Positions 1-21,327 of a DNA stretch of 64,000 bases are shown piece by piece. Location of the stretch: positions 7,470,605 through 7,534,604 of the forward strand of contig NC_046651.1 in assembly GCF_900324485.2 (NCBI RefSeq), written 5' to 3'. Position 1 is the first letter of the stretch; each line of letters begins with the position of its first letter. The position numbers and the translations under genes were made by a program. The notes below the pieces were generated by a model. It was not told where the DNA came from. It saw only the letters and a list, made by a program, of their open reading frames with translations, and searched no databases. Source of the DNA: Mastacembelus armatus. Its lineage: Eukaryota > Chordata > Actinopteri > Synbranchiformes > Mastacembelidae.

Positions 1-1613
1 AACCACAACAAAGAGCACAAAACTACAGCTGGAATCAATAAGAAGTTGTGTGTATGTAAAGATGGCTGCACAACCATACATGCAAATACACACGCCCACC
101 TGTCCTGCTCACACAGAAAATCTCTGACCAGAAAAGTTATCAACATGTTGCAAAAACAGGTTTGTACAGACAAGGTGATGAACGGACTATCTCATAGAAA
201 AAACGCTACAAAATGAAACCAAGTCAGATGCCCCCCTCACTGGTAGTCTGTGTCCACTGAGTTACCACGTACTGTCTAACTCAGTCAACCAGCATTTATA
301 CTTCAGCTATGTGTTCAGGTCACTTTCACACTAAAATACAAGACAGGTATTACTTTTTTTCTCTTCTATTTAACAAGAGACAGGACATCTTCAGTCAGAC
401 CAGGTAAACTATCAAGTCACCACAGGAAGACCTACTGTTCTGGTCACTTGCTATGATCATTTGTCATTATATTTTCTTAATTCAGGCAACTATGAGAATT
501 ATGTTAACTGATTGACCTGCAATTAAAATAATCTGCAGTTTATGTCTGAAACCTCCAGTGTACTAAATCTGAAAATTAACGAACTGGAGCAGCAACCCTT
601 TTTTTACAAACTGCATCCTGAAGGTACAAATACGGAAATAAGTCATTGCAAGCTAAGCATTTGTACCATTTTCTCGTCATATGCTTTTATTTCTCAAACT
701 ATAAACAAATAACCGGAGAAGAAAATACATTTGAGTGGAATAAACTGCATCCTCAAGTGTAGGGCCTTTGCTTGACAGCACTGTACGGATCCGCAAAATG
801 TATCATGCAAGGTAACGTGAATGTGTGCAAAGTCTGGATGGTTTAACCGCAGAAGCCCCCTTCCACAGCTGATCGACAACCTAAGACGGGGCTGATCGTG
901 GTAAAAATGATTCAGTAAAATCGTAAAGGACGAAATCTGATTGACTATTTCGTGCTGGGAGCAGCATTTGCTCGCTAACCTGACTGGGCATGGCGCTGTC
1001 CATGCTCCACAGTTTTGTTCCCAGGCCACTATTCCAGCTGCTGCCACACGCCATCCACAAAACACACACCAACAATGGCAATTTAAGCTTAACGATTAGT
1101 CGGACCCGTGGGCCTAAATTCAGCTCCTCAAAAAGGCTTTCGTTAACATTATCGACGGGAGCTAACAGGGAAGAAGATCAGAGTTATGATCGGGCAAAAC
1201 AAGCGACTGTGTGAGATGTTAAAAGCCTCAAAACTCAAATTACACAACGGGGGCAGCTGTAGCTGACTGTCACTTTGGCACATCTGTAAAACGCCAAGAA
1301 ACTTTACCATAAGTTGGCCTGGCATTCGGCTTATTATCACCCGGACTAAAGTGGCCATTAGACCCGGGAGCGACGGTAAGGGAATCAGTTAGCTACAGAG
1401 CTACCTCCGGCTAAAATGGCTGTTAGCATCCGAGCTAGCTGCTCTTCACGTCCGACACACACTAACCACTAGCACGCTAACGTTAGCAAGCTACGACAAA
1501 AACAGAAGAGTAATCCCGCGTCTTCTTCCTCTTTTAAGTCAACACAAGACGCCGAAAAACAACAAACTAACCGAATAACACCGTAACAAATGATATCATA
1601 AAACAATACTTAC
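1..1613 (-). other. ep300: ep300 intron 1, 5' part
   Basis: This follows the exon 1 donor and shows no further ep300 coding sequence. Its first 475 bases (1139-1613) recur inverted at 58341-58816. The rest is AT-rich and unremarkable. Open frames here, including a 69-codon one at 1149-1358 on the minus strand, have no recognisable homology. Confidence 0.8.
1139..1613 (-). repeat. ep300 intron 1 segment, source of an inverted duplication
   Basis: Read on the minus strand from the ep300 donor, this block matches 58341-58816 on the plus strand over about 475 bases. I count roughly 17 mismatches by eye and no length difference of more than one base. The match includes the donor, a GCTAACGTTAGC block and the stretch around GATAATGTTAACGAA, and stops abruptly after that. 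Confidence 0.95.
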
Positions 1614-1707
1614 CGTTTCCATCGCTGGCGGAGGCGGAAAGTGCTGGAGATGAGAGTTTAGGCCTCTTGGCTGAAGGCGGGCCAGGGTCCAGAACGTTCT
1701 CGGCCAT
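1614..1707 (-). CDS. ep300: ep300, first coding exon (partial gene)
   Basis: The minus strand from the ATG at 1705-1707 reads MAENVLDPGPPSAKRPKLSS and ends in SASASDGN, close to the N-terminus of human p300 (MAENVVEPGPPSAKRPKLSS). The exon holds 31 codons plus one base and ends at a GTAAGT donor (1608-1613). p300 is a nuclear lysine acetyltransferase and transcriptional co-activator of about 2,400 residues. Only this exon lies in the window; the gene continues leftwards beyond position 1. Which teleost paralogue it is cannot be decided from one exon, but the neighbours (l3mbtl2, chadl, rangap1) are those of mammalian EP300. The head-to-head gene is l3mbtl2, about 8 kb to the right. Confidence 0.95.
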
Positions 1708-2400
1708 ATTTTGTCGAAATAAAAATATATAAAGTATCCACAATTGCAGACGTTTTCACGCCCTTAGAAGCTCATTCCGTTTCTTTCCAATACTGCGACT
1801 TTTCCCCCTCCTTTGGGGGGACTAAGAGGGGGAAAGTCCCGTGTACGAATTACTCCTCTTTCCCTGTGTTCGCCTCTCGATTTCAGCCTCGGCGTATATC
1901 AACCCCCCTCCCTCCCTCGGCGGATTTTTTGTTCTTTATAAATTTCTGCCAGCGGAGGAGGAGGGGGTCGGTGAAAGTAAAGAGGGAGACACACGCAGCG
2001 GCTTCCCTCTAAACTTACACAGCCTCTTCGGATGCAAATAAACTCTCTCCCATGGTCGCATCCGTCATTTCAGCCTCCTTTCCAGCGGAGTCTGGACGAA
2101 GATAATGTCGGGCAGAAAAGGCTCGCCTGCTTGCGAAGTGATGGTGGTGGTGCTGCTGGTGGCAGCGGGTGAGGATGAAGGGATGCAAATAAAAAAATAA
2201 AGCTGACAAATGTGCGGATGCAGCGGTGGATGAAGTACAACGCGTACTCACTCTAGCTGAAGAGAAAAAGTTATTTATATTGAATTTCGTCTACGCAGAC
2301 GCGATCTCGCATCTGCTTCTTGTAGAGGTTTGGCTGCAGATCTTAAAGTTGGATTATGTTCAATAGTTGTCTTCAATAATGTTAGCGTCGCCTTTTAGAT
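1708..2400 (-). promoter_or_regulatory. ep300: ep300 5' UTR and promoter side
   Basis: This is the region upstream of the ep300 ATG. It is richer in G, C and CpG than its surroundings, with C-rich and G-rich runs at 1801-1830, 1905-1925 and 1950-1990, as expected for the long 5' UTR and CpG-type promoter of p300 genes. No TATA box or precise start site can be assigned. Confidence 0.5.
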
Positions 2401-4030
2401 CAGTGCTGTTTTTTTTTTTTAAAAACCCAATTATAAACACGTACAGAAATGTTGCTTTTCAGGCCCGCGGTGGATTCAAACATCGTAAACTACGTGTGTA
2501 TGTTTCTCAGACAGACTTGGTTCAGTTTAGTCAGCTATTAACATGCACCAAATGAAAGCCCCTGTCCTGTCACCCTTCTTTTGTTTGCTTTCTCATGGGC
2601 AAAATGGTGGCTTGATGCAGAAATGTGTCACTTCTCCGCACAGACAAACGCTATTTCCTTGGTCTTCCCTGGCCTTAGCTCTTTCGATTTGTAGGCTTCC
2701 AATTACAAGCCTCGTTCAAGTTAAGGAAATGGGAGGGTGTCCCAATCAGGCACCAGCCTGCTCTTTACTTTCTACTGATGCCGAGGTCTGTAAAAGTAAC
2801 CCAACTTTTTTTTTTTTTTTTTTTTTTTTTGCTTCATTTTTCTACTGTGGAGCAGCTAAATGAGTCAGTCCAGGAAAAGTGCTCATCAAAGACACTTCTG
2901 GCTTCCTACTGAAAGCAGTGACCTGTTTTTCTGAACTTACAGTTCACACATGCTCACAATCATTTACAGCCTTTCACACAAGCTTCTGTGTCTCCCAAAA
3001 AATATCCCATGATAGTAATTACTATCACATGAAAGTGTCATATGTATGTTATATGTATATATTTTTTTCTGATTGGTCTATAAATTATTATTTTGATTAT
3101 AGGATCAACTGAAAATGTTTCATACATATCCCTGTAGCGTGGTGTTTTATGTTTTTATGTACAAGCCTTTCAGGCCTATATACAGTGTTATTTCATGTTG
3201 TTGAAAAGACAGTTTGAGAAAACACTGACTCGGTGTGTATTTTAGCATTTTTGGTCACTACCAAATCCATCATGAATGTTATTTATCATCAATACTGCAA
3301 TTTATTTTCAATTTAAACTAATGCTATCAAGTTGTCTTCCTGGTTTTAATATTTTGCATAATGCCACATAATTGACATGCTTAACGGCTATCAAAAATGG
3401 GGTTCCACTCCATAAAAATAAACTATATAAAGGCCTAACTAAACTTATATTAACCTTTAATAACCACATCAGTGAATCAAAACTTGGCAGTGTTAGGTAT
3501 GCCCGGGATCAGGACCATGGTTGAAAGAACCCACTAGGGGGCCCCAGGGCAAGTATCTGCTCTGCCCCCAACACTTCCAGTGATCAGAAATGTCCATTTT
3601 ATGTATTTTCTACAGACATATATGTAGAAGCAAGGTTATCATAGGCTTTTTTCATATAATCTGAAAATTAACCATAATTCAAACTCATCTTTATTATGTG
3701 TCAGTTAGGTGGGTATGCTTTACCATACTATGGCCTCAGTCATGCATGGTCCTAGTCTAGGACCCTATATTTATCGACCAGGCTGCACAGGGACAAAAAA
3801 TTAGCCCTGGCATTTTTTTGTCGTGCCACAAATAGCCAGATACCACCAAAGCTGAGTAATAACTGGTGTGGACAAATGTACCAGTGGAAGTCAACCAGTG
3901 TACTTACTCAGCCTTGATTGACTCCCGGAATAGAAAATGAACCAATGGCCTCCTGTTCTTGCATTATGGGCTTGTCGTTGGACAAAACATTTTTTTAAAT
4001 TAAAAAACAATAAATTAAACTATACCGGCT
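2401..4030. other. Intergenic, nothing recognised
   Basis: AT-rich sequence with a T-run of about 26 at 2805-2830. I see no coding homology, structural RNA or clear repeat family. Confidence 0.5.
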
Positions 4031-4039
4031 GTAGCTGGC

Positions 4040-4290
4040 CCCACTTGACAGCGACAAGTATAACCTGGACAGGATGCCAGACCTAGGTCACAGATCTAAC
4101 ACACAGAGACAGATAACCATTTATGCTCACATTCTGGACTAATTTAGAGTCAGCCTTTAATCTAACCTGCATGTTTTTTAACTTCTGGAAACCCACGAAG
4201 GCACAGCACAAAAACCCAAACACCAAATAGAAGTCCCAGGCCAGCTCTGCCAGCGACAGTGCTCTCTGCACTGCACCACCTTGATGCTCA
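4040..4290 (-). repeat. Common teleost interspersed repeat, decayed
   Basis: Contains the recognisable order of phrases of a very abundant fish repeat: cctggacaggatgccag, then cacagagacagataaccat, then tagagtcagcctttaatct, then cgacagtgctctctgcactg. A fragment of what looks like the same family lies in the opposite orientation near 47015-47148. The family assignment is from memory of fish sequence, and the copy is old. Confidence 0.5.
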
Positions 4291-4659
4291 CACTCCGGTC
4301 GCTGCAGCCAATTTTGTCCCTATGTCAAAAAAGGTGGAGGAAAAAAAAATGGCACTGAAAGAAAGAAGATAAAGACAAGTTTCCTGCATGTGAAAAGCAA
4401 AAACATTTATTAAAGCTTCACATGTCTGTAAATCACCAAAAGTTTAGACACAGATGAGAATTCTTCAGGGGTGACCTTAATGCCATACAAGTGCAATCCA
4501 AATATTAATAGTAATAAGTGACATAAGTGTGTAATTGCTCAAGTCAAGAAAAGTGATGCAACTAATAATATTTTCAAACTCAGACTCATTGACCTTGGCT
4601 CATTTTCTGTAAAGTACATGAATAAGAACATATTTTCAGTGACTGCACACTATGGATCG

Positions 4660-5890
4660 CATTCTGTGAATTCACAGTCTGACAGTGAGTTTATAGAGGA
4701 GGACAATATTGACCATCAGCCTGCCAAAGGATCAGCACAGTCAGCCACAGGACTGGGTCATCAGCAGCCAGCCACATGGCTGTTAATGTGATAAGGATGC
4801 CACCAGGACCGACACGAATGACTGTTTCTCATATGCAGGACATCAAGACCTCGTTTGAACATTTCATCCAAGATGCTATCCAGAAAATCATTGTGGCTTG
4901 CACACAGATTGTAATTTGGAATGGCAGAGTGTGTTTGGAGTGAGGTGGAAGGTGATGGACCAAACCCATTTATGTTCACACACTGGAAACTTTATCCCTG
5001 CTGGAGTTTTCACCAAGGATAGGATAAGAAGCAGAAACTGACAGAGAACCTTTCCATACCGCAAAGTCTTTCAGATAATTTCCAGTATTATCTGCTTTGA
5101 TAACAGAGATGACAGACCAGCTCAGCGGCAGAAAGACAATCTAGCTGACATCAGGACAGTGTGGGTGCACTGCCTCCCCCTCTTTTACAACCTTGGGCCC
5201 AGTGTCACTGTTGATGCCATTTAGGGGAAGCTCCCCCTTCGAGCCATACATATATGTAAACCCACAAAATATGGGATCAAGATTTGGACTGTCTGTGGAA
5301 TAGCACATGGCTTCATCATACGCATGGAGCTTGTAAGCTCATACAGCAAAGCCAGATGAAGGAGCCCCTGCAAAAAGAATCAAGGAATGAGAGTTGTTCT
5401 GGACATGACAGAGGGACTCAGTGGACACAGCCTCAGTTGCACGACTTTTTACTTCACACAAGCTGGGACAGGAACTCCAAAAGAGGAAGCTGACTATGGT
5501 AGGAACAGTGTGTAAAAATAAGCCAGACCTCCAACCCCAGCTGTTGGCTACAAAGAACAGGCCTTTTAATTCCTCCAAGTTTGTGTTCACAGCCGACACG
5601 CCCCTGGTGTCCTAAGAGAAAGGCAAAAATGAAGTACTCATGAGTACACCGCATGGGCATGGGTAAATCTCTGGCCAGAGAGAGAGATCCAAAAACAGGA
5701 ATAATACTGGATTAAAATGCCACAAAGGAGGGCTGGTCAACATGGACAAGCTGGTGACTGGCTACAGTTGAGAAAAGAGGATCCTCACATAGGATATTTT
5801 TCAACATCTTGTTTTCAGCATTCAACTCTTTTGTCATCTGCATGGCATTGAATCCAGACTGGAACAGAAAAAAACTGCAGAGTGGGCAAG
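4660..5890 (+). pseudogene. Decayed piggyBac-type transposase
   Basis: Broken plus-strand frames carry piggyBac (PGBD4-like) landmarks in the correct order. A segment reading FDNRDDRPAQRQKDNLADIR (about 5092-5150) corresponds to the conserved FDDR...R...DKLA.IR block. YNLGPSVTVDAI corresponds to YNPGP.VTVDE with the catalytic Asp-Glu region altered. Then come LGQELQKRKLTMVGTV and NRPFNSSKFVFTADTPLVS (5461-5614), and degraded remnants of the C-terminal part up to about 5890. Many stops and frame changes interrupt it, and I could not identify terminal repeats or TTAA sites, so it is an old inactive DNA transposon relic. Confidence 0.85.
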
Positions 5891-6278
5891 GTATTGGTAA
5901 ATCTGTTTATTAGTGTTTGTGTTGTGCAGACTGAGTGTTCAATTTCTAATTAAATTTAAAGAAATAAAACATCAATAATGAAGAAATACTTTCTTTCCAA
6001 ACATATTTTGATTGTACTTGTAATTTATTTGTTGCATCTTATAAAAACCCAGTAAAACTTGTATGTATAGAATTTGTCTAACAGGGGTAAATGGAAAATA
6101 TTAACCATAAGTGCTGTCTATTTTTGTGTGTATATGTGTATATGCAAGTAGTTTCTTCTGTGTATTTTATGTATTTAAATATTGACCTTTTGTGATAATT
6201 AAAGCTCAAATTGGTTACGGTGTAAAATACTCTCATTGACATATGCTTTGTAATGTTATGACTTGGAAATACTAATAA
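5891..6278. other. Intergenic, nothing recognised
   Basis: AT-rich spacer between the piggyBac relic and the Tc1 element. No coding or repeat signal recognised. Confidence 0.5.
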
Positions 6279-7459
6279 AAGTGCATCTCAGTAAATTAGA
6301 ATATCATCAAAAAGTTGATTTATTTCAGTAATTCAATTCAAAAAGTGAAACTTTTGAATATTATATATATTCATTACACACAGACTGATCTATTTCAAGT
6401 GTTTATTTTTCATTTTGATTATTATAACTTACAGCTAATGAAAACCCCAAATTCAGTATCTCAGAAAATTAGAATACTGTGGAACAGTTCAATATTGGAG
6501 ACTCATGGTGTCACACTCTAATCAGCGAATTAACTCAAAACGCCTACAAAGGTTTTCTGAGCCTTTAAATGGTCTCTCAGTGTGGTTTAGTAGGCCACAC
6601 AATCAGGGGGAAGACTGCTGACTTGACAGTTGTCCAGAAGCCGATCATTGACACCCTGCACAAGGAGGGTAAGATTCAAAAGGTCATTGCTAAAGAAGCT
6701 GGCTGTTCACAGAGTGCTGTATCCAAGCACATTAATGGAAAGTTGAATGGAAGGAAAAATGTGGGATCCAACAGGGATAACCGCAGCCTTGAAAGGATTG
6801 TGAGACAGTCCCATTGACATTCACAAGGGAACTGCAGCTGGAGTCAGTGCTTCAAGAGCCACCACACACAGACAGATCCAGGACATTGGGCTACAACTGT
6901 CACGTTCCTTGTGTCAGAGGCATCTTACCTGGGCTAAGGACAAAAAGGACTGCTCTGTTGTTCAGTGGTCCAAAGTTCTTTTTTCAGATGAAAGTCAATT
7001 TTGCATTTAATTTGGAAATCAAGACCCCAGAGTCTGGAGGAAGAGAGGAGAGATAAGATAAGATAAGAAAAACTTTATTTGTCCCACAATGGGGAAATTG
7101 CATTCTTGCAACAGCAAAGTACAAGTACACAGCAGAGTGCCAGAAGTAGCAAAGACGTAAGATAAATAAGAAATTAAAAATTATTTCTTTCCTCCCTCAA
7201 TAAGTGGAATAAAGCTACAAAAACTATATGTGTGTACAATATGTGCCTATGGGTATGTACAGTATATGGACATCGATGGATAAAAAATTGAATACCAGGT
7301 AAAGTGACTACAGTATATTGCACTGATGTGATTTACCTTATACTACAGTATTGTACATGATTACAGCAGATGGATGACAAATGTACAGTGTTACTCATGT
7401 TCATTGTAGAGTCTGACAGCAGCAGGAAGGAAAGACCTGCAGAATCTGTCCTTCACACA

Positions 7460-7912
7460 GTTCAATTCAATTCAATTTTATTTGTATAGCGCCAAATCAC
7501 AATACAAATCATCTCAAGGCACTTTACAAAAACTAAAACTAAAACTAAAAACCCAACAATTCCCTTATGAGCAAGCACTTGGCGACAGTGGAGAGGAAAA
7601 AACTCCCTTTAACGGAAAAAAAAAACCTCCAGCAGAACCGGGCTCAGTTTGGGCGGCCATCTGCCTCGACCGGTTGGGGTGAGTGGATAGAGCAGAGAGA
7701 AAAGAACAGCAACAATAAACAACAAATAGACACTGCAAGTTGGTGGGGCCAGTAACTGCACATCAGCGATAAACAGCTCCAGGACCAGGGACACCTGCAG
7801 AAGGTACAGAGAGAGAGAGAGAGAGAGGGAGGGAGAGAGCACAAACTAGGGGAGAGAGAGAGCACAAGGTTAGTAACATTCAATGGTGGAATATACATGA
7901 GGTGGGAGAGAA

Positions 7913-7943
<31 letters not shown>

Positions 7944-8070
7944 GGGTAGGGGAGCTCAGTGCACCGATGGTTAGCAGCATAACTAACTAAGGGATGGTTC
8001 AGGGTTGCCTGAAGCCAGCCCTAACTATATGCTTTGTCAAAGAGGAAGGTTTTAAGTCTAGCCTTAAAAG
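7460..8070. repeat. Abundant teleost repeat nested in the LINE
   Basis: Begins with ttcaattcaattcaatttt and tttgtatagcgccaaatcac, the end of a very common teleost interspersed repeat, and ends in aggttttaagtctagcctta. LINE sequence matching gggtggatcagtctgtcact resumes just after it. A GA microsatellite (7806-7862) and a 28-base G run lie within it. I cannot assign a family name with certainty. Confidence 0.7.
7913..7940 (+). repeat. Run of 28 guanines
   Basis: An uninterrupted G tract within the nested repeat, followed by TTAGGGTAGGGG. It could form G-quadruplex structures. Its exact length is likely to be unreliable in any assembly. Confidence 0.9.
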
Positions 8071-8963
8071 TACAGTGAGGGTGGATCAGTCTGTCACTGA
8101 CGCTGCTCTCCAGGGCAGACAGGGCTTCCTGCAGGGGGTGAGACTCATGGTCCAGCATAGATGTTAGTTTAGCCAGTACCCCTCTGTCCTCCCACCTCCC
8201 TCACTGAGTCCAGAGGACAGTCCAGGACAGAGCTGGACTTTTTGATGACCTTGTCCTGCTTCTTCCTCTCCCTCTCCGCAGACCACACTGTACAGGATGG
8301 CTGATGCCACCACAGAGTCATAGAAGGTCCTCAGAAGTGTCCCCTTCACCCTAAAAGACTCCTCAGGAGGTAGAGCCGCCTCTGGCCCTTCCTGTACAGT
8401 GCGTCTGTGTTATGAGAGGCACAGAATCCAAGTTGCTTGATGTCCAGTATAAAGTTAAAGTCAGTGGTGGTTTGGGGTAGCCATGTCATCTGCTGGTGTT
8501 GGTCCACTGTGTTTTATCAGGTCCAAGGTCAGCGCAGCAGGCTACCAGGAAGTTTTAGAGCACTTCATGCTTCACTCTGTCGACCCGCTTTGTGGAGATG
8601 TTGTTTTCACTTTCCAGCAGGACTTGGCACCTGCCCACACAATATCTGGTTTAAGGACCATGTTCTTGATTGACCAGCAAACTCGCCTGACCTAAACTGC
8701 ATAGAGAATTTATGGGGTACTGTGAAGAGGAAGATGCGAGACACCAGCCCCAACAACGCAGAAGAGCTGAAGGCTGCTATTAGAGGAACCTGGGCTTCCA
8801 TAACACCTCAGCAGTGCCACAGACGGATCGCCTCCATGCCACCCCACATTGCTGCAGTAATTCATGCAAAAGGAGCCTCGTCCAAATATTGAGTGCTGTA
8901 CATGTTCATACTTACATACAAATTAACTTTTTGATGATATTCTAATTTACTGAGATGCACCTG

Positions 8964-9430
8964 TATATTGTCACAGAAATACTGTGACATAAATTCTCTC
9001 TACAGTTGGTCCACCTCTTTCATTCAGATTGAAATTTCACAACATCGGATTAATTGTTATGAATTTCTGTACCGTTTAGTTTATTTATGTTGCCCAGAGC
9101 ATGAACTCTTAATGCTGGATTATGGTGATCCCCTCATTTCTCCTCCAGTGCCAATTAAGATAAAAACTCAATTACTACTAGACATATTCAGAATAGGTAG
9201 GCTATGGCAAATATATAAAATAAGAAATGTTACAGGTACAAAACTACAAGTTACTGGTACTGGAAGTTTTGGTAAATCATTTTTGTTGGATAAAAATGTA
9301 ATGTTTTTTTTTATTTCAGCAGGCAAGATCATAACAGAAACCTCTACTGGTCTCACTACCACTGTTACTGATTTCTGCTTTAATTATTAGTAAATTACAC
9401 TAATATCTTAATAACTGTGTATCTGCGCAT
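8964..9430. other. Intergenic, nothing recognised
   Basis: AT-rich spacer. The 140-codon open frame at 8968-9390 has no recognisable domain and a composition like non-coding DNA. Confidence 0.5.
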
Positions 9431-9439
9431 GTGTTTGTG

Positions 9440-9645
9440 TGGACGTGATTGACGGGAGCGCTGAGTGAATTCTGATAAAACATCAACTCCCATAATTCCT
9501 AGTCCACGCGTCGTGGGGTGACGTCGAAAGTATGGGACCACAGTACAGTGTTTCGAAGATTTATCAAAACAAACTTAAAGCCAAGTAGTTTGGTAGCAAA
9601 CGACGCACACAAACGGATACGTAGATATTTAACTAGCTGGCCTGT
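9440..9645 (+). promoter_or_regulatory. l3mbtl2: l3mbtl2 promoter and non-coding first exon
   Basis: A CpG-containing patch in AT-rich surroundings, with a CRE-like TGACGTCG at 9519-9526. A strong donor (CCTGT followed by GTAAGT at 9646) would splice to the acceptor ending at about 10155 (tttaccctccag), giving a 5' UTR that leads to the ATG at 10261. The transcription start site is inferred, not shown. Confidence 0.5.
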
Positions 9646-10260
9646 GTAAGTATTTATTTCACTTAACATCTAGTTACTGCTTTATAAGTGAACAGACGTG
9701 CTGTTAACATTATTAGCAATGAGCTGCGTGAGATGTTACACTTTTTGTTTATGTTTTCATTAGTTTGTTTCCAAGCATGTCAGTTGTACTGCGTCTGTCA
9801 GGGCGTGTATTTTGTATTTATATTTATATTTACCAAATATACTGCAGTACTTCTAGCTTGAAGAAACTTGTGTTGTTTAGAACTTATGGTTCCATTGTTT
9901 TGCTGTGTATGTTGTTCTTGTTAGACTGTGATTCTAAGTTAAATATCAAGATTCATAACATCAGCTCAGTATAAAGTGCCCAGCAGTGTTTTCATCCAGC
10001 TAGAGGCGTTATTCCATAGTACATTTCAGCCAGTTGTATTAACTGTACTCAAACTGTATTGGACCAAAAATCTCTACAGATATTATATCATCTTTTACTT
10101 AAGTTCTGTAACTGAATTAAAAATGTCTGCACACCTTTATCACTTTACCCTCCAGAACTCATAGAACGATGCCTTAAACTCAAAAGAAGAAAGGATCCAC
10201 TGGTTGTAGGTCCTGCTTTGGACTCTGCGGCACTGACAATCCTCCGGTTGAGAAGACAGG

Positions 10261-20624
<10,364 letters not shown>

Positions 20625-20996
20625 GATGAGTGAGATGTGAGAGGAGAAATGTGGCAGAGGGAATAAAGGAGGAAAGAGACTGGGATGACTCCATGATGGA
20701 GTACAATAAAATAAGAAAAAATGGTAATAAAAAAATCAGATCAGACAAATGAGTCAACTAAGATATTATTTAGAGAAAATAAGGTACATTAGTAGGAAGA
20801 CCTAGTGCGTCTTTGAAATTCTGGTGGTTTAAAGTTAATCCTTGACTTGGTAACACCCATGTTTACTGGTGCTAATATGTTTGGTTTTATACTACAGATC
20901 CCACAATTCTGTGCACAACAAAAACTCCTTGAGCTACAACATTATCAGAAACACTAACTGTACAGCAGTTAAAGCAAAACAAATCCATAGTGTTTT

Positions 20997-21002
20997 AATA
21001 AA
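20997..21002 (+). terminator. l3mbtl2: Poly(A) signal, l3mbtl2
   Basis: AATAAA about 370 bases after the l3mbtl2 stop, in an AT-rich 3' UTR and before the convergent chadl 3' end. Confidence 0.6.
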
Positions 21003-21327
21003 GAAATCAACTAATAATTGCAACTACAATCTGTTTTCATATCCAGATGTGTCCTTATTTCACTGTTAAAGAATCCAGCTTCTTCAATTTACTGATCTGA
21101 TGCTTCTGAGAGTGAAGATGTAGTGGTTCAGGAGAACTAGTGTGAAGACCAAGATCATCAGCAGCAAATATCTGGCTGATGATAATTGACTGGCAGGAGA
21201 TAAGAGGCAGGTTACGGCTTTTAGAAGAGGACAGGTGAGTCCATATTTTACCCTGGGTTTAATCTTCAACAGTTGCCACTTTAATGAAAGGTTTAGTCAC
21301 AGACCATCAGTAGAAAAGGAAGCAGAT

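Larger units (their letters stand above)
7053..8413 (-). mobile_element. L2/Maui-like LINE 3' fragment nested in the Tc1 element
   Basis: The left end is the (GATAA)n tail plus a complement of AATAAAGTTTTTC-type 3' UTR on the minus strand. The right part encodes a reverse-transcriptase C-terminus (minus 8164-8349: LLRTFYDSVVASAILYSVVC), typical of L2/Maui-type fish LINEs. Tc1 sequence resumes at 8414 with GAGAGGCACAGAATCC, and GAGAG-like bases also precede the left end at 7047-7052, consistent with a short target-site duplication. It is 5'-truncated and carries its own nested insertion at about 7460-8070. Confidence 0.8.
6279..8963 (+). mobile_element. Tc1/mariner-family transposon, interrupted by a LINE
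   Basis: A perfect 36-bp inverted repeat starting GTGCATCTCAGTAAATTAG lies at 6281-6316 and 8925-8960, with a TA next to the right end. Inside is a Tc1-type transposase. 6569-6815 encodes the N-terminal helix-turn-helix (EGKIQKVIAKEAGCSQSAVS). After an interruption, 8464-8890 holds the catalytic C-terminal part, including FQQDLAPAHT, a region corresponding to SPDLNPIENLWG, and the end GASSKY-like. Frame changes and a missing central part of the transposase make it non-autonomous. About 1.36 kb in the middle (7053-8413) is a nested insertion, so the original element was about 1.3 kb, usual for the family. Confidence 0.92.

Noticed and set aside
1149-1358. 69-codon minus-strand frame with an almost identical partner at 58596-58805
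   Set aside because: The similarity is explained by the DNA-level duplication of ep300 intron 1. The frame shows no domain and no third-position bias in its differences.
8968-9390. 140-codon open frame before l3mbtl2
   Set aside because: AT-rich, no homology, ends in low-complexity sequence.
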